A stretch of 64,000 bases of DNA, taken from positions 60,413 to 124,412 of the forward strand of contig NZ_QNGB01000012.1 in NCBI RefSeq assembly GCF_003298505.1, given 5' to 3'. The DNA comes from Roseovarius sp. TE539. GTDB lineage: Bacteria; Pseudomonadota; Alphaproteobacteria; Rhodobacterales; Rhodobacteraceae. How positions within the stretch are numbered: the first letter of the stretch is position 1; each line of letters begins with the position of its first letter. Position numbers and translations under genes: made by a program. Shown here piece by piece: positions 1 to 8,797 of this stretch. Below the pieces are notes generated by a model that saw nothing but the letters and a program-made list of their open reading frames with translations, was not told the origin of the DNA and did no database searches.

Positions 1-274
1 ACTTGCGCATGAACTTGCCGCCGGGAATATCAATCACGGGTCCATCGCACGATGCGTCCGCCATGAAAGAGGGAATGCCGTGTTTGGCCAGATCAAGCTC
101 GAAAGTCGATTGCCGGGACACTCCCGGTGAGTAGCAGGCGGCGATCCCGTGAAGATCGTCGGGCACAAGGTACCCGCCATCGCCAAAGGCCCCGACACGG
201 ATCAGCGGGGTCGTGGTTTCCACGGGCCGCAGGAAACGAGCCACGCGATCGAATTTTGCCGAGGCGGTAGCCAT
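1..274 (-). CDS. FkbM-like SAM methyltransferase, 3' part beyond window edge
   Basis: An open frame starts at the ATG at 274 on the minus strand and runs off the left edge without a stop (91 codons visible). A GGAG ribosome-binding site precedes the ATG. The N-terminus contains DGGYLVPDDL followed by CYSPGVS, FELDLA and FMAD. I associate this pattern with FkbM-like methyltransferases of polysaccharide or glycan loci. The methyltransferase core itself lies outside the window, so the assignment rests on this N-terminal pattern only. It is divergent from the hydrolase at 344, with a short shared promoter region. Confidence 0.6.
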   Translation of the reverse strand, partial: MATASAKFDRVARFLRPVETTTPLIRVGAFGDGGYLVPDDLHGIAACYSPGVSRQSTFELDLAKHGIPSFMADASCDGPVIDIPGGKFMRK

Positions 275-343
275 CCAGTCTCCGCTCCAGGGGTGCCCTG
301 TAGCGTTGTGCGAAAAGCCGCGACAACGCACGTGCGGGAAACT

Positions 344-1186
344 ATGTTTGCTGCGCAATGGATTGGCAAGATGGGTGTGCGAATGAAGGATGATAAATCG
401 CCTGACCACTACGTGCGGCACGAGGACCTTGAATACGGTCGTGCGGTTCGCCGGGGCGAGGAGGTCAGCCTGAAACTCGATCTGACAGTGCCCAGGTCGG
501 CCCCCGGTCCCGTTCCGCTTGTCATGTGGATACATGGCGGCGGTTTCCGGGCCGGTCAGAAGACGTGGGCCGGGCACATGACCGATGCCCGCTGGCTGAC
601 CAAGGCCGGATATGCCTATGCTTCGATCGACTACCGTCTGAAAGCCGGAAGCGAGGATCTGTCGGCGCCGGTCGCGCGCCGGATGGCAAAACTGCGTCAA
701 TACCGGAGTCGTGGTTTCCGCAAGAACCTTTCCGGAGCGGCATCGCTGGCGGCGATGGAAGACGCGCTAGGCGCGCTTGCATGGCTTGACCGTCAGCGCG
801 ACCGTTACAATCTCTCCGACTGGGTGGGAATCGGGGGGAATTCGGCAGGCGCGATCACCGCTTTCAACCTTGTTCACCTGAGCGGATTTTTCGGGCTTTG
901 GCGCCCGGCGATACGTGGCCTCGTCAGCATTTCGGGCGGATTTGCATATCCGTCCCTTTATGCACCGTCGCAAGTGCCGGTGCATGCGCTTCACGGTCCC
1001 GGTGATGAGCTGGTCGACATCCGTTTCATCCGCGAGATCGCCCGAATAGGCGGCGATGCCGTGGAGCTCGTGGAATCCGAAGACCAGCAACACGGGCGGG
1101 TGCGCCTGCACCCGAACGAGCCGCCGCGAGACGCATATGCGCGCATCATCGGGTTTTTCGACGGTGTGCGGCGCGCGGAGAACTGA
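344..1186 (+). CDS. alpha/beta hydrolase (HSL/esterase-lipase type)
   Basis: About 280 residues. The oxyanion-hole motif HGGG is at about 64-67 (WIHGGGF), the nucleophile elbow GNSAG at about 165-169 (Ser167), and Asp221 and His250 are plausible triad partners. This is the layout of the hormone-sensitive-lipase/carboxylesterase branch. The frame is open from 149, but that would overlap the divergent gene starting at 274, so I prefer the ATG at 344 with GGGA upstream. ATGs at 371 and 383 are alternatives. There is no signal peptide, so it is probably cytosolic. The substrate is unknown. It sits between two FkbM-like methyltransferase genes, possibly as part of a surface-glycan or natural-product modification group. 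Confidence 0.8.
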   Translation: MFAAQWIGKMGVRMKDDKSPDHYVRHEDLEYGRAVRRGEEVSLKLDLTVPRSAPGPVPLVMWIHGGGFRAGQKTWAGHMTDARWLTKAGYAYASIDYRLKAGSEDLSAPVARRMAKLRQYRSRGFRKNLSGAASLAAMEDALGALAWLDRQRDRYNLSDWVGIGGNSAGAITAFNLVHLSGFFGLWRPAIRGLVSISGGFAYPSLYAPSQVPVHALHGPGDELVDIRFIREIARIGGDAVELVESEDQQHGRVRLHPNEPPRDAYARIIGFFDGVRRAEN

Positions 1187-1286
1187 CATTGCAACCCGAG
1201 TCCGGGCTCGGCTAGACTCGGGTTTCAAACGGGCCGTCGTCTGATCCACGGGCCCCGATCCCGACCCAAGTCCAGGCGAGGCGACG

Positions 1287-2003
1287 ATGCACGACATGGA
1301 AGGCCCTGAAACGATCCGGTCAAACGGCCTTGTGTTTCCCGAGGATCGAACAATCATGACAGCTCGCCTGCGCACCCTTCTGGGCAAGGGCAACTATGAG
1401 GCCAGCGAGGCTCGTGCGCTGAAGACCTTCGTCGGAAGTCATTCCTCGGTGGTCGAACTGGGGGCGGGAATCGGTTACATCTCGACATGTGCGGTGCGTC
1501 ACCACGGTGCGCGAAAGGTGACCTGCATCGAGGCCAATCCGCATCTTTGTGATTATATTCGGCGCGTGCATGCGCTGAACGGCGTGACCGACAGCACCGT
1601 GATCAACGCCATTGCGCTGCCGGGCAAGCAGTTGCGGAGCGGCGCTGCCAGCACCCCTTTCTACGTTGCCGATCCTTTCTGGTCCTCCTCGATGGACAAG
1701 CCGGGAAACCTGCCGTCACACAGGATCGAGGTGCCGGCGGTATCGCTGGATGAAGTGCTTGCCGATGCCCGTGCGGACGCGTTGATCTGTGACATCGAGG
1801 GGGGCGAAGGCACCCTCTTTGATGATGTCGATCTTGGCGATGTGCGTTTCGTTCTGGTGGAACTTCATACCAACCGCATCAAGGCCGACGGCGTGGTGAA
1901 GCTTTTCGAGAACATGCACCGTTACGGTTTTTTCTATCATCAGCAGGCTTCGGGCGAAGGCGTGGTGCTTTTCAAGAAATTCCGTGCGTCGCGCCCGATG
2001 TGA
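1287..2003 (+). CDS. FkbM family methyltransferase
   Basis: 238 residues. SAM-binding motif I is ELGAGIGYIS (about 57-66), with an acidic second strand ending in CIEANP (about 80-85). The FkbM-typical CDIEGGE motif is at about 168-174. The family usually methylates a hydroxyl on a sugar or small molecule; the acceptor here cannot be read from sequence. The start ATG at 1287 follows GAGGCGACG; an in-frame ATG at 1296 is also possible. It is about 100 bp downstream of the hydrolase and may be co-transcribed with it. The C-terminus (FHRASRPM-like, basic) shows no membrane segment. Confidence 0.85.
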   Translation: MHDMEGPETIRSNGLVFPEDRTIMTARLRTLLGKGNYEASEARALKTFVGSHSSVVELGAGIGYISTCAVRHHGARKVTCIEANPHLCDYIRRVHALNGVTDSTVINAIALPGKQLRSGAASTPFYVADPFWSSSMDKPGNLPSHRIEVPAVSLDEVLADARADALICDIEGGEGTLFDDVDLGDVRFVLVELHTNRIKADGVVKLFENMHRYGFFYHQQASGEGVVLFKKFRASRPM

Positions 2004-2097
2004 CCGGATCCGCCCGAAGTGGTTTCATTGCGGTTACGGTGCGTTCCGAAATGTGGCACTCGGCACCCAAGATCAAGTTAGGACAGAAGGAAACGTG

Positions 2098-3297
2098 ATG
2101 AGATACGCCAGAATCAATGATCGCCTTGCCGGGCTTGGCGGAGCGAAATGGGGCGTGCATGTCCGTGCCAATGTATTGGCCGCGCAGGGCCATGATGTGA
2201 TCCGCCTGACCATCGGCGAACCGGACGTTTCTGCCCCGGGGGAAATTGTCCAGTGTGCGGCTGACGCCATGACGGACGGACGGACGGGCTATTCCGACGG
2301 CCGTGGCGAAATCGGGCTGAGGCAGGCATTGGCAAACAGATACAGTGACCGGACCGGACGCCCGATCGGCCCTGATCAGGTGCTTTGCCTGCCGGGGACG
2401 CAGACCGCGCTTTTCGTGACGATGATGGGCTTGACCGAAGAATCCGACGAGGTCCTGACCGGGGATCCGCTTTATGCCACCTACGAGGGCGTGATCAGGG
2501 CCAGCGGCGCAAGGATGGTGAGCGTTCCCCTCCGTTCGGAAATGGGGTTCCGCCTTCAGGCCGATGACATTGAGGCGCGGATTACAAGCGCCAGCCGCGC
2601 CATCCTCTTGAATACACCGCACAACCCGACGGGTGCGGTCCTGACCCGGGACGAGGTTGCGGCGATCGGAGAGGTTGCGCGCAGGCACGATCTCTGGATC
2701 GTCTCGGACGAGGTCTACGAGGAATTGATCTTCGAGGATGTGCCCTTTGCCTCGCCACTTTCGTTCCCCGAACTGGCCGACCGAACCGTGGTTGTGTCTT
2801 CGATCTCGAAAAGTCACGCCGCGCCGGGCTTTCGCAGCGGTTGGGCCGTCGCCAGCGCGGAATTCGTGTCGCGGCTCCTGCCTCTTGCGGAAACCATGCT
2901 GTTCGGCAATCAACCCTTTATCGCCGACATGACCGAGATGGCCGTCCGGCAGCCATCGGAGGCGGCCGCGGGCATGCGCAAGCGGTTCGCCCGGCGTGCA
3001 AAACGTCTGACGGATCGGTTGGAAGGTGACGGGTTTTTCAGGGTCAACAGGCCGCAGGCCGGAATGTTCGCATTGATCGACATCTCGTCGACCGGAATGG
3101 ATTCGGAGACTTATGCCAGCGACCTTCTGGAAAGGACCGGCGTGGCGGTCATGCCGGGCACGTCCTTCGGGGATGGCCTCGCCGGATGGGTCAGGGTGGC
3201 CCTTACGGTGCCGGACGAGACACTGGAACGGGCCTGCGACCTCATTCTCGGGCATGCGGAGAAGATAGGGGAATCGTCGCGGGAGGCTGCACAATGA
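2098..3297 (+). CDS. aruH: arginine--pyruvate transaminase (class I/II PLP aminotransferase)
   Basis: 399 residues, fold-type I PLP enzyme. NPTG at about 176-179, the PLP-pyridine aspartate in SDEVYE (Asp204), the Schiff-base lysine in SSISKSH (Lys238) and the carboxylate-binding arginine in GFRSGW are all present. The N-terminus MRYARINDRLAG resembles AruH of Pseudomonas, which transfers the amino group of L-arginine to pyruvate to give 5-guanidino-2-oxopentanoate. The start has a strong AGAAGGA site 7 nt upstream; the longer frame from 1984 overlaps the preceding gene and lacks conservation. The stop overlaps the start of aruI (ATGA), so the two are translationally coupled. Pairing with aruI makes the specific call stronger than homology alone. 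Confidence 0.85.
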   Translation: MRYARINDRLAGLGGAKWGVHVRANVLAAQGHDVIRLTIGEPDVSAPGEIVQCAADAMTDGRTGYSDGRGEIGLRQALANRYSDRTGRPIGPDQVLCLPGTQTALFVTMMGLTEESDEVLTGDPLYATYEGVIRASGARMVSVPLRSEMGFRLQADDIEARITSASRAILLNTPHNPTGAVLTRDEVAAIGEVARRHDLWIVSDEVYEELIFEDVPFASPLSFPELADRTVVVSSISKSHAAPGFRSGWAVASAEFVSRLLPLAETMLFGNQPFIADMTEMAVRQPSEAAAGMRKRFARRAKRLTDRLEGDGFFRVNRPQAGMFALIDISSTGMDSETYASDLLERTGVAVMPGTSFGDGLAGWVRVALTVPDETLERACDLILGHAEKIGESSREAAQ

Positions 3298-4886
3298 CCA
3301 CGGTTGGAGAAGAACTGGTCCTGGCTCTTCGGGACAGGGGTGTCGAGGTCGTGTTCGGAATTCCCGGTGTCCATACGATCGAGCTTTATCGGGGCCTTGC
3401 GGAGTCGGGGATCAGGCATGTGACGCCAAGGCATGAGCAAGGTGCCGGTTTCATGGCCGATGGCTATGCCCGCGTTTGCGGAAAGCCCGGTGTCTGTTTC
3501 GTGATTACCGGGCCGGGCCTCACGAACACGATAACCCCGATGGCGCAGGCGCGGGCCGACAGTGTGCCGATGCTGATCGTGTCCAGTGTCAATCGTCTTG
3601 CAAGCCTTGGCAAAGGTCTCGGTCATTTGCACGAATTGCCGGATCAGCACGGCTTGGCGGCGTCCGTCGCCGTGAGTGCCCGACAGGTTCTGGCACCGGC
3701 CGCTTTGCATGACACGATTGATGATCTCTGGCGGTCGACAACCGAGGCCCGACCCGGTCCTTCCCATCTTGAAGTCCCCATCGACCTTTTGGAAGCCCTT
3801 CACGAGGCCCCCGCCCGGGCCGTGGCCGCGCCACGCCCGCAAAAGTCCCGCGACGGCGCTCTTGTCGAACAGGCGGCACGGCATCTCGGGGCCGCGGATC
3901 GGCCGGTTATTCTTGCCGGCGGTGGCGCGAAGCGGGCGGAAGAAGCGCTGCGCGGTGTCGCGGAGGCACTGGATGCTCCCGTGATCCAGACGGTGAATGC
4001 ACGCGGTCTGATGCACCGGCATCCCTTGATCGTGCCGGCCAGTCCCAGCCTTCGGCCCGTGCGTGATCTCATTGCGGGCGCGGATGCGGTTTTGGCCGTC
4101 GGAACCGAACTGGGACCGACAGAATACGATATTTACGCCACTGGCGAGATGGCGCCGATGACGGGGCTTGTCCGGATCGACATCTGCCCTGATCAGTTGT
4201 CGCGCGTGGACGCCCGGATTTCCATTGCGGCCGATGCGGCTGCCGGTCTGGACGGGCTGATTGAATTTCTGCCTGCTGACCGGACCCGTTTGGACCGCGG
4301 CGGATCCGAACGGGCCGCAGACGCGCGACAGGCCGCGTGGTCGGGTCTTGAGCCTGACATGAGAATGGCCGTCGACATTCTGGAGACGCTTCGCCAGGGT
4401 GTTCCCGGAGCGATCATCGTCGGGGACTCCGCACAACCTGTCTACGCGGGAAATCTTTACTATGACCATGATCGTCCCGGTGGCTGGTTCAATGCCGCGA
4501 CGGGGTATGGCGCGCTTGGCTATGCGATACCTGCCGCCATCGGGGCCGCACTGGCCGCACCCGAGGAACCGGTGATCTGCCTGACGGGTGATGGCGGGGC
4601 ACAGTTTTCCATTGCTGAACTGATGACGGCCCGCGACGAGGACTTGCCGATCATCTTCTTGGTCTGGAACAACCACGGCTACCTTGAAATCGAAAAGGCG
4701 ATGAGGGCTGCGGAAGTCTCGGTCGTGGGATGTGACCCGACGCCGCCGGAATTTGCCGCGATCGCCCGGGCTTGCCGGATTCCCTATCAAGCCTGTACCG
4801 CTACGCCCGCGGATCTTGCCCGGACCCTCTCGGAACTCCGGGCCAGCGGCGACGGCCCTGTCATGATCGAGATCGATGCGCGTTGA
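3294..4886 (+). CDS. aruI: 5-guanidino-2-oxopentanoate decarboxylase (TPP enzyme)
   Basis: 530 residues with the acetolactate-synthase-like three-domain layout. The N-terminal pyrimidine-binding domain has the catalytic glutamate in TPRHEQGAGFMADGYAR. The C-terminal pyrophosphate domain has GDGG followed about 27 residues later by NN (LVWNNHGY). AruI decarboxylates the keto acid made by AruH to 4-guanidinobutyraldehyde in the arginine transaminase pathway. The ATG at 3294 overlaps the aruH stop by 4 nt. The next enzymes (aldehyde dehydrogenase, guanidinobutyrase) are not adjacent. It could instead be annotated as a generic acetolactate synthase large-subunit homologue, but no small subunit is nearby and the aruH neighbour argues for AruI. 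Confidence 0.85.
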   Translation: MTTVGEELVLALRDRGVEVVFGIPGVHTIELYRGLAESGIRHVTPRHEQGAGFMADGYARVCGKPGVCFVITGPGLTNTITPMAQARADSVPMLIVSSVNRLASLGKGLGHLHELPDQHGLAASVAVSARQVLAPAALHDTIDDLWRSTTEARPGPSHLEVPIDLLEALHEAPARAVAAPRPQKSRDGALVEQAARHLGAADRPVILAGGGAKRAEEALRGVAEALDAPVIQTVNARGLMHRHPLIVPASPSLRPVRDLIAGADAVLAVGTELGPTEYDIYATGEMAPMTGLVRIDICPDQLSRVDARISIAADAAAGLDGLIEFLPADRTRLDRGGSERAADARQAAWSGLEPDMRMAVDILETLRQGVPGAIIVGDSAQPVYAGNLYYDHDRPGGWFNAATGYGALGYAIPAAIGAALAAPEEPVICLTGDGGAQFSIAELMTARDEDLPIIFLVWNNHGYLEIEKAMRAAEVSVVGCDPTPPEFAAIARACRIPYQACTATPADLARTLSELRASGDGPVMIEIDAR

Positions 4887-5110
4887 ACTGCCGGACCGAC
4901 CAGACAAGAATGCCCGGCGCCGCGGCCCGCATTCGTCCTGTCACGATGCGCCGGGCAGTCCTGACGCTCAATATGGGGATGCCATGACCGGGCAGTTGCC
5001 TGAAATGCTACTGATGCCGGATGTACGAAAATCCTTGCGACTTTGGTTTGGCGCTTGAATCTGGCGTCAATGTCCTTGCATGATCCCTGCCAGTCACTGG
5101 GGCGGAAATA

Positions 5111-5932
5111 ATGCGGCAGTATCTCGACGGCTTGCGTCATATACTTGAGAACGGTGAGCCCTCGGATGATCGGACGGGAACCGGAGCATTGTCCGTGTTC
5201 GGTATGCAGATGCGTTATCCGCTTGCGGACGGGTTCCCACTCGTCACGACGAAGAAGGTGCACCTCAAGTCGATCATCCATGAACTTCTCTGGTTCCTCT
5301 CGGGCGATACGAATATCGCCTACCTGAAGCGGAACGGGGTTTCGATCTGGGATGAATGGGCAGATGACGAGGGTGATCTCGGCCCGGTCTACGGGGCGCA
5401 ATGGCGGCGCTTCCCGATATGCACGGACGAGCGCGGGACCACGAATTCAAGGGCGGATCATGTGGACCAGATCTCGGAACTTGTCGAATCGATACGCCAG
5501 AGCCCGGACAGCCGCCGAATGATCGTTTCAGCCTGGAATCCGGGTGATGTGCCGCGCATGGCGCTTCCACCGTGTCACACGCTTTGGCAGGTGCGTGTGC
5601 TGGGCGGCAAGTTGCATCTGCAACTCTATCAGAGGTCGGCGGACATGTTCCTCGGCGTACCGTTCAATATAGCCTCTTATGCCCTTCTTGCGCAGATGCT
5701 TGCCCGGGTGACAGGGTACGAACCCGGTGATTTCGTCCATTCCATCGGGGATGCGCATATCTATTCGAATCACATGGACCAGGTAAGACTGCAGCTTTCC
5801 CGCGAGCCGCGACCGCTTCCCGAAATGCGCATAAGGCGGGATGTGCGCGATATCCTTGATTTCCGCTACGAGGATTTCGAACTGTCCGGATACGATCCGC
5901 ATCCGGTGATCCGCGCACCGGTGGCGGTGTGA
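5111..5932 (+). CDS. thyA: thymidylate synthase
   Basis: 273 residues; converts dUMP plus 5,10-methylene-tetrahydrofolate to dTMP plus dihydrofolate. Visible hallmarks are the phosphate-binding arginine in DDRTGTG, the [16 protein letters not shown] block, [11 protein letters not shown], the nucleophile Cys155 in LPPCHTLWQ, and the dUMP-binding stretch [17 protein letters not shown]. Length is slightly above the E. coli enzyme (264), with the extra residues around 100-117. It is followed 7 nt later by folA, the usual pairing because ThyA generates the dihydrofolate that FolA recycles. About 220 bp upstream (4887-5110) hold no gene I can support. Confidence 0.97.
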   Translation: MRQYLDGLRHILENGEPSDDRTGTGALSVFGMQMRYPLADGFPLVTTKKVHLKSIIHELLWFLSGDTNIAYLKRNGVSIWDEWADDEGDLGPVYGAQWRRFPICTDERGTTNSRADHVDQISELVESIRQSPDSRRMIVSAWNPGDVPRMALPPCHTLWQVRVLGGKLHLQLYQRSADMFLGVPFNIASYALLAQMLARVTGYEPGDFVHSIGDAHIYSNHMDQVRLQLSREPRPLPEMRIRRDVRDILDFRYEDFELSGYDPHPVIRAPVAV

Positions 5933-5939
5933 GGGGCCG

Positions 5940-6422
5940 ATGCTGAGTCTGGTGGTCGCACGGGCGCGCAACGGCGCCATCGGAAAGGATGGCGCGATCC
6001 CGTGGCGTGCACCGGAGGACCTGGCGTTTTTCCAGCGCGAGACGATTGGCGGGGCTGTCATCATGGGGAGGCGCACATGGGACAGCCTTCCCAAGAAGCC
6101 CTTGCCGCGAAGAATGAACATTGTGGTCACTTCAGGGCCCGGCGGGGGCGACGCTGAATTTTGCTCACTGGATGACGCGATGCCGGCAGCGCTCGCGTCG
6201 GGATACACCAGGATCTACGGGATCGGCGGGCAGGGCATCTACGAGGCGCTTTTTCCCCTCGCGGACCGGCTCCTTGTCACCGAGGTGGAGTGCGACGTGG
6301 ACGGCGCAGACACCTTTTTCCCCGTGTTCGACCTAGGCGACTGGTATCTTGCCAATCGATTGGAGCTTCGCGCCTGTGCGCCCCGATGTGTCCTTTGCGA
6401 GTATCTCCGCAAGCACGTTTAG
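5940..6422 (+). CDS. folA: dihydrofolate reductase
   Basis: 160 residues, the usual DHFR length. The N-terminal strand and loop LSLVVARARNGAIGKDGAIPW, the carboxylate in APEDLAFF (equivalent of Asp27), the NADPH-binding VIMGRRTWDSLP, and YGIGGQGIYEALFPLADRL are all present. It reduces dihydrofolate to tetrahydrofolate with NADPH in the cytosol. It lies 7 nt behind thyA and is clearly in the same transcription unit. Confidence 0.95.
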   Translation: MLSLVVARARNGAIGKDGAIPWRAPEDLAFFQRETIGGAVIMGRRTWDSLPKKPLPRRMNIVVTSGPGGGDAEFCSLDDAMPAALASGYTRIYGIGGQGIYEALFPLADRLLVTEVECDVDGADTFFPVFDLGDWYLANRLELRACAPRCVLCEYLRKHV

Positions 6423-6490
6423 CAGTGCTCTGATTGTCATCCGTTGGCCCGGGACACCCGTAAAGAACCCACCCGTTCAAGGACTCCGCC

Positions 6491-6889
6491 ATGCAGCTTG
6501 CCCTCCTTTATTTTTCGACAGCCCTGATTTTTCTCGGGCTCGACACGATTGTCCTCAAGCACCTGATGCGGCCGCTTTTCGAGGCGCATATAGGCACGTT
6601 GCTGGCAGACCGCCTGCGGCCTCTGCCTGCGGTTGTCTTTTATCTGTTCTATGTCGCGGGCATTCTGTGGTTTGTTTCCTGGCCATCCTTGCGGCAGGAT
6701 GCGCCGTCACAGGCGCTCGTGGGTGGTGCGTTTCTGGGGGCGCTGGCTTATGGCACTTACGAATTCACCAATTTCGCAACGCTGCGGGGCTGGCACTGGC
6801 ACATGGTGGTGGCCGATGTCGCGTGGGGAAGCGTATTGACGGCGGTCTCGGCCTGGGCCGGGGTAAGCATCGTGCGCTCCATCGGGTAG
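6491..6889 (+). CDS. DUF2177 family membrane protein
   Basis: 132 residues with four hydrophobic helices (about 2-22, 45-65, 74-92 and 107-127). The TYEFTNFATLRGW motif between the third and fourth helices and the overall layout fit DUF2177, a small inner-membrane family of unknown function. It starts about 70 bp after folA and reads in the same direction, so it may share that transcript. No catalytic residues can be proposed. Confidence 0.85.
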   Translation: MQLALLYFSTALIFLGLDTIVLKHLMRPLFEAHIGTLLADRLRPLPAVVFYLFYVAGILWFVSWPSLRQDAPSQALVGGAFLGALAYGTYEFTNFATLRGWHWHMVVADVAWGSVLTAVSAWAGVSIVRSIG

Positions 6890-6970
6890 CCACGGTCGTC
6901 AAAAAAATTGACAGGTGGTGATGTGGGCTTAGACTCGCCTCAACTGCAATCGAATTACCGGGGGAGCGTC

Positions 6971-7234
6971 ATGCGTTTCACGTCATTTGCCATAGCGGCA
7001 CTGGCAACCGCCTTCATGTCGGCGGCACCTGCCACGGCATCCGAGGTAAAGATCTATCCTTATGCCACAGCGGTGAATTATTGCCCCGCGGGCCTTCAGC
7101 CCGTGGTGCTGAACGGTGTCATATGTTGTGGAACCCCCAATGTACACCAGAGCTACCAGCAGGTGATGCGCCACCCGGTCAAGCGTTCCGTCGGATACAG
7201 CCCATTCTGCAAGCCGGGTGAAAAGGGATGTTGA
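6971..7234 (+). CDS. small secreted cysteine-rich protein of unknown function
   Basis: 87 residues. A typical signal peptide (FTSFAIAALATAFMSAAPATA) ends at ATA-SEV, and the mature part of about 63 residues has five cysteines (NYC, CC, PFC, KGC). The ATG at 6971 has GGGGAG just upstream; the longer frame from 6908 has no signal peptide and is rejected. The protein is predicted to be periplasmic or exported, with disulfides likely. I know of similar short conserved hypotheticals in Rhodobacteraceae but no function. Its transcript originally ended at the terminator hairpin now split by the transposon at 7291. Confidence 0.7.
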   Translation: MRFTSFAIAALATAFMSAAPATASEVKIYPYATAVNYCPAGLQPVVLNGVICCGTPNVHQSYQQVMRHPVKRSVGYSPFCKPGEKGC

Positions 7235-7280
7235 CAGAATAGGCGACGGTTGAAGGAACCCGGCGCAAAGAGGGGCATGC

Positions 7281-7290
7281 CGTAGGGCGT
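7281..7290. repeat. target-site duplication, left copy (10 bp)
   Basis: The sequence CGTAGGGCGT lies directly outside the left inverted repeat and is repeated exactly, in the same orientation, at 10747-10756 directly outside the right inverted repeat. This is the footprint expected of transposition with a 10-bp staggered cut. Confidence 0.93.
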
Positions 7291-7313
7291 CCAGCCCCTG
7301 TCGTAAATGTTGA
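7291..7313 (+). repeat. left terminal inverted repeat (23 bp)
   Basis: Begins CCAGCCCCTGTCG and ends AAATGTTGA. It is the exact reverse complement of 10724-10746; identity stops immediately after the 23rd base. About 120 bp separate it from the start codon of the nuclease-like gene. Confidence 0.95.
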
Positions 7314-7432
7314 AACGCACCCCGGTCGCTGATGTGGCTGGGGTGCAATCATTTCCAGCGGCCCTTTCAGCCATTTTATTGACGCGCAGCCATTTGCCTA
7401 TTTACGGTCAAAACAACCGTTAGGAGATAAAA

Positions 7433-8797
7433 ATGACTGATTTACCTGATTTTTTGAAGCAAGGGGAACCTGCGCGCCTCTTCCCGGTCCTGGCCGACAC
7501 CAGTCGCGAGAAAAGGATGGCATCCATTTTCCTCTCGCTTCTTCCCCAGATTCCACCCCTGGCAACGGCGGTCTTGAGCACCGTCGGTATGAGGGTCGGA
7601 AAGAGAACCACGATCGAAGCATTCACAGAGGTTGTTCTCAAGGAAGGAAGTGACACGAACGATCGTCCCGATGGTCTCCTGATCGTCTCCACTGGCAAAA
7701 CAACCTGGAGTGCATTGATCGAGGCGAAGATCGGCAAATCAAAGCTCGGGGCGGATCAGGTGCAGCGCTATGTCGAGATGGCAAAAGCCAATGGTATCGA
7801 CGCCGTCATTACCATCTCCAACGAGTTTGTTGCACGGGCTGATCATTCGCCAGTTTCGATTCCGAAGAATCTCCTCCGCAAGACTGATTTATACCACTGG
7901 TCCTGGACCTGGCTTGCGACACAATGCGAGATATTGGCCGTCCAAAAAGCTGTCGAGGATCGCGAACAAACATTCCTTCTCAACGAGGTGCTTCGCTTCC
8001 TGAACCACCCCGGAACGGGTGTCGAGCGCTTCTCACAGATGGGATCGGGATGGAAGGATCTCGTCCAGGCCGTCACCAACAACGGAACGCTCAAGAAGAC
8101 GGCCGCAGAGGTCGAGGAAGGCGTTGGGTGCTGGTTCGAAGAAGAACGCGACCTGAGCCTTCACCTATCCCGCCATGTCGGACAACCTGTTGAGACCATC
8201 ATCGAGCGCAAGTTGAAAGATGACCCAGTCGCGCGTCTCAAAGCTGGCATTTCGCAGCTTGTGGATGATCAGTGCCTCGCGTCCACCTACCGGATACCCG
8301 ACAGTGCGGCCGACATTGATGTCATAGCCGACCTGACGCGCAAGACAGTGTCCGCGGGTATGAAGATCAAGGCACCTCTTGACCGCAAATCCACAAAAGC
8401 GCGTGTCAATTGGCTCCTGAGAATGCTCAAGGAGGAGGATGACCGGATCATTATTCGGGCTCATTGGCCGGGGCGGGCTCCAGCGACCCAGGAGTCCCTT
8501 TCCGTGTTGCGTGAGAACCCAGACTCACTTCAGACAGAGAACAAAGATGCTGCGCCCCACGCATTCGAGGTGCTCCTGGTCGAGAGCCTTGGAAAGCGCT
8601 TTGCCGGCCGCCGCACATTCATCGAGGATATCGAGCGCATCGTGCCCGACTTCTATGATCTCGTCGGACAGCACCTGCGGGCCTGGCAGGCGCCACCGCC
8701 GCGGCCCGTGAAGTCTCGCCCCGCGAGCATCGAGGAAGATGTTCTGCAAGAAGATGAAGACGACTACCAGGCGTCCTCTGGGGCAGCCGAAGGCTGA
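7433..8797 (+). CDS. transposon-borne PD-(D/E)XK nuclease-like protein, function unknown
   Basis: 454 residues. The N-terminal part carries a recognisable PD-(D/E)XK core: Glu67 in a helix (AFTEVVLKEG), Asp80 in DRPDGLLIV, then Glu97-x-Lys99 in ALIEAKIG, followed by a helix with Gln109 and Tyr113 (DQVQRYV), the arrangement seen in restriction-type and Holliday-resolvase-like nucleases. Residues about 200-430 match no family I recognise; the C-terminus is acidic and low in complexity (EEDVLQEDEDD). The ATG at 7433 follows an excellent AGGAG site at 7-nt spacing. It could be a passenger defence gene, or a transposition partner comparable in role to TnsA. Nuclease activity is inferred from motif order only. 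Confidence 0.75.
   Translation: MTDLPDFLKQGEPARLFPVLADTSREKRMASIFLSLLPQIPPLATAVLSTVGMRVGKRTTIEAFTEVVLKEGSDTNDRPDGLLIVSTGKTTWSALIEAKIGKSKLGADQVQRYVEMAKANGIDAVITISNEFVARADHSPVSIPKNLLRKTDLYHWSWTWLATQCEILAVQKAVEDREQTFLLNEVLRFLNHPGTGVERFSQMGSGWKDLVQAVTNNGTLKKTAAEVEEGVGCWFEEERDLSLHLSRHVGQPVETIIERKLKDDPVARLKAGISQLVDDQCLASTYRIPDSAADIDVIADLTRKTVSAGMKIKAPLDRKSTKARVNWLLRMLKEEDDRIIIRAHWPGRAPATQESLSVLRENPDSLQTENKDAAPHAFEVLLVESLGKRFAGRRTFIEDIERIVPDFYDLVGQHLRAWQAPPPRPVKSRPASIEEDVLQEDEDDYQASSGAAEG

Noticed and set aside
1972..3294. 440-codon minus-strand frame
   Set aside because: Mirror of aruH; no motif and no ribosome site.
3111..4907. 598-codon open frame on the minus strand
   Set aside because: It is the antisense of aruI. 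High-GC codon bias leaves long empty frames opposite real genes, and the translation shows no domain.
4887..5110. tRNA or small gene between aruI and thyA
   Set aside because: No cloverleaf or supported frame; only a short frame without similarity.
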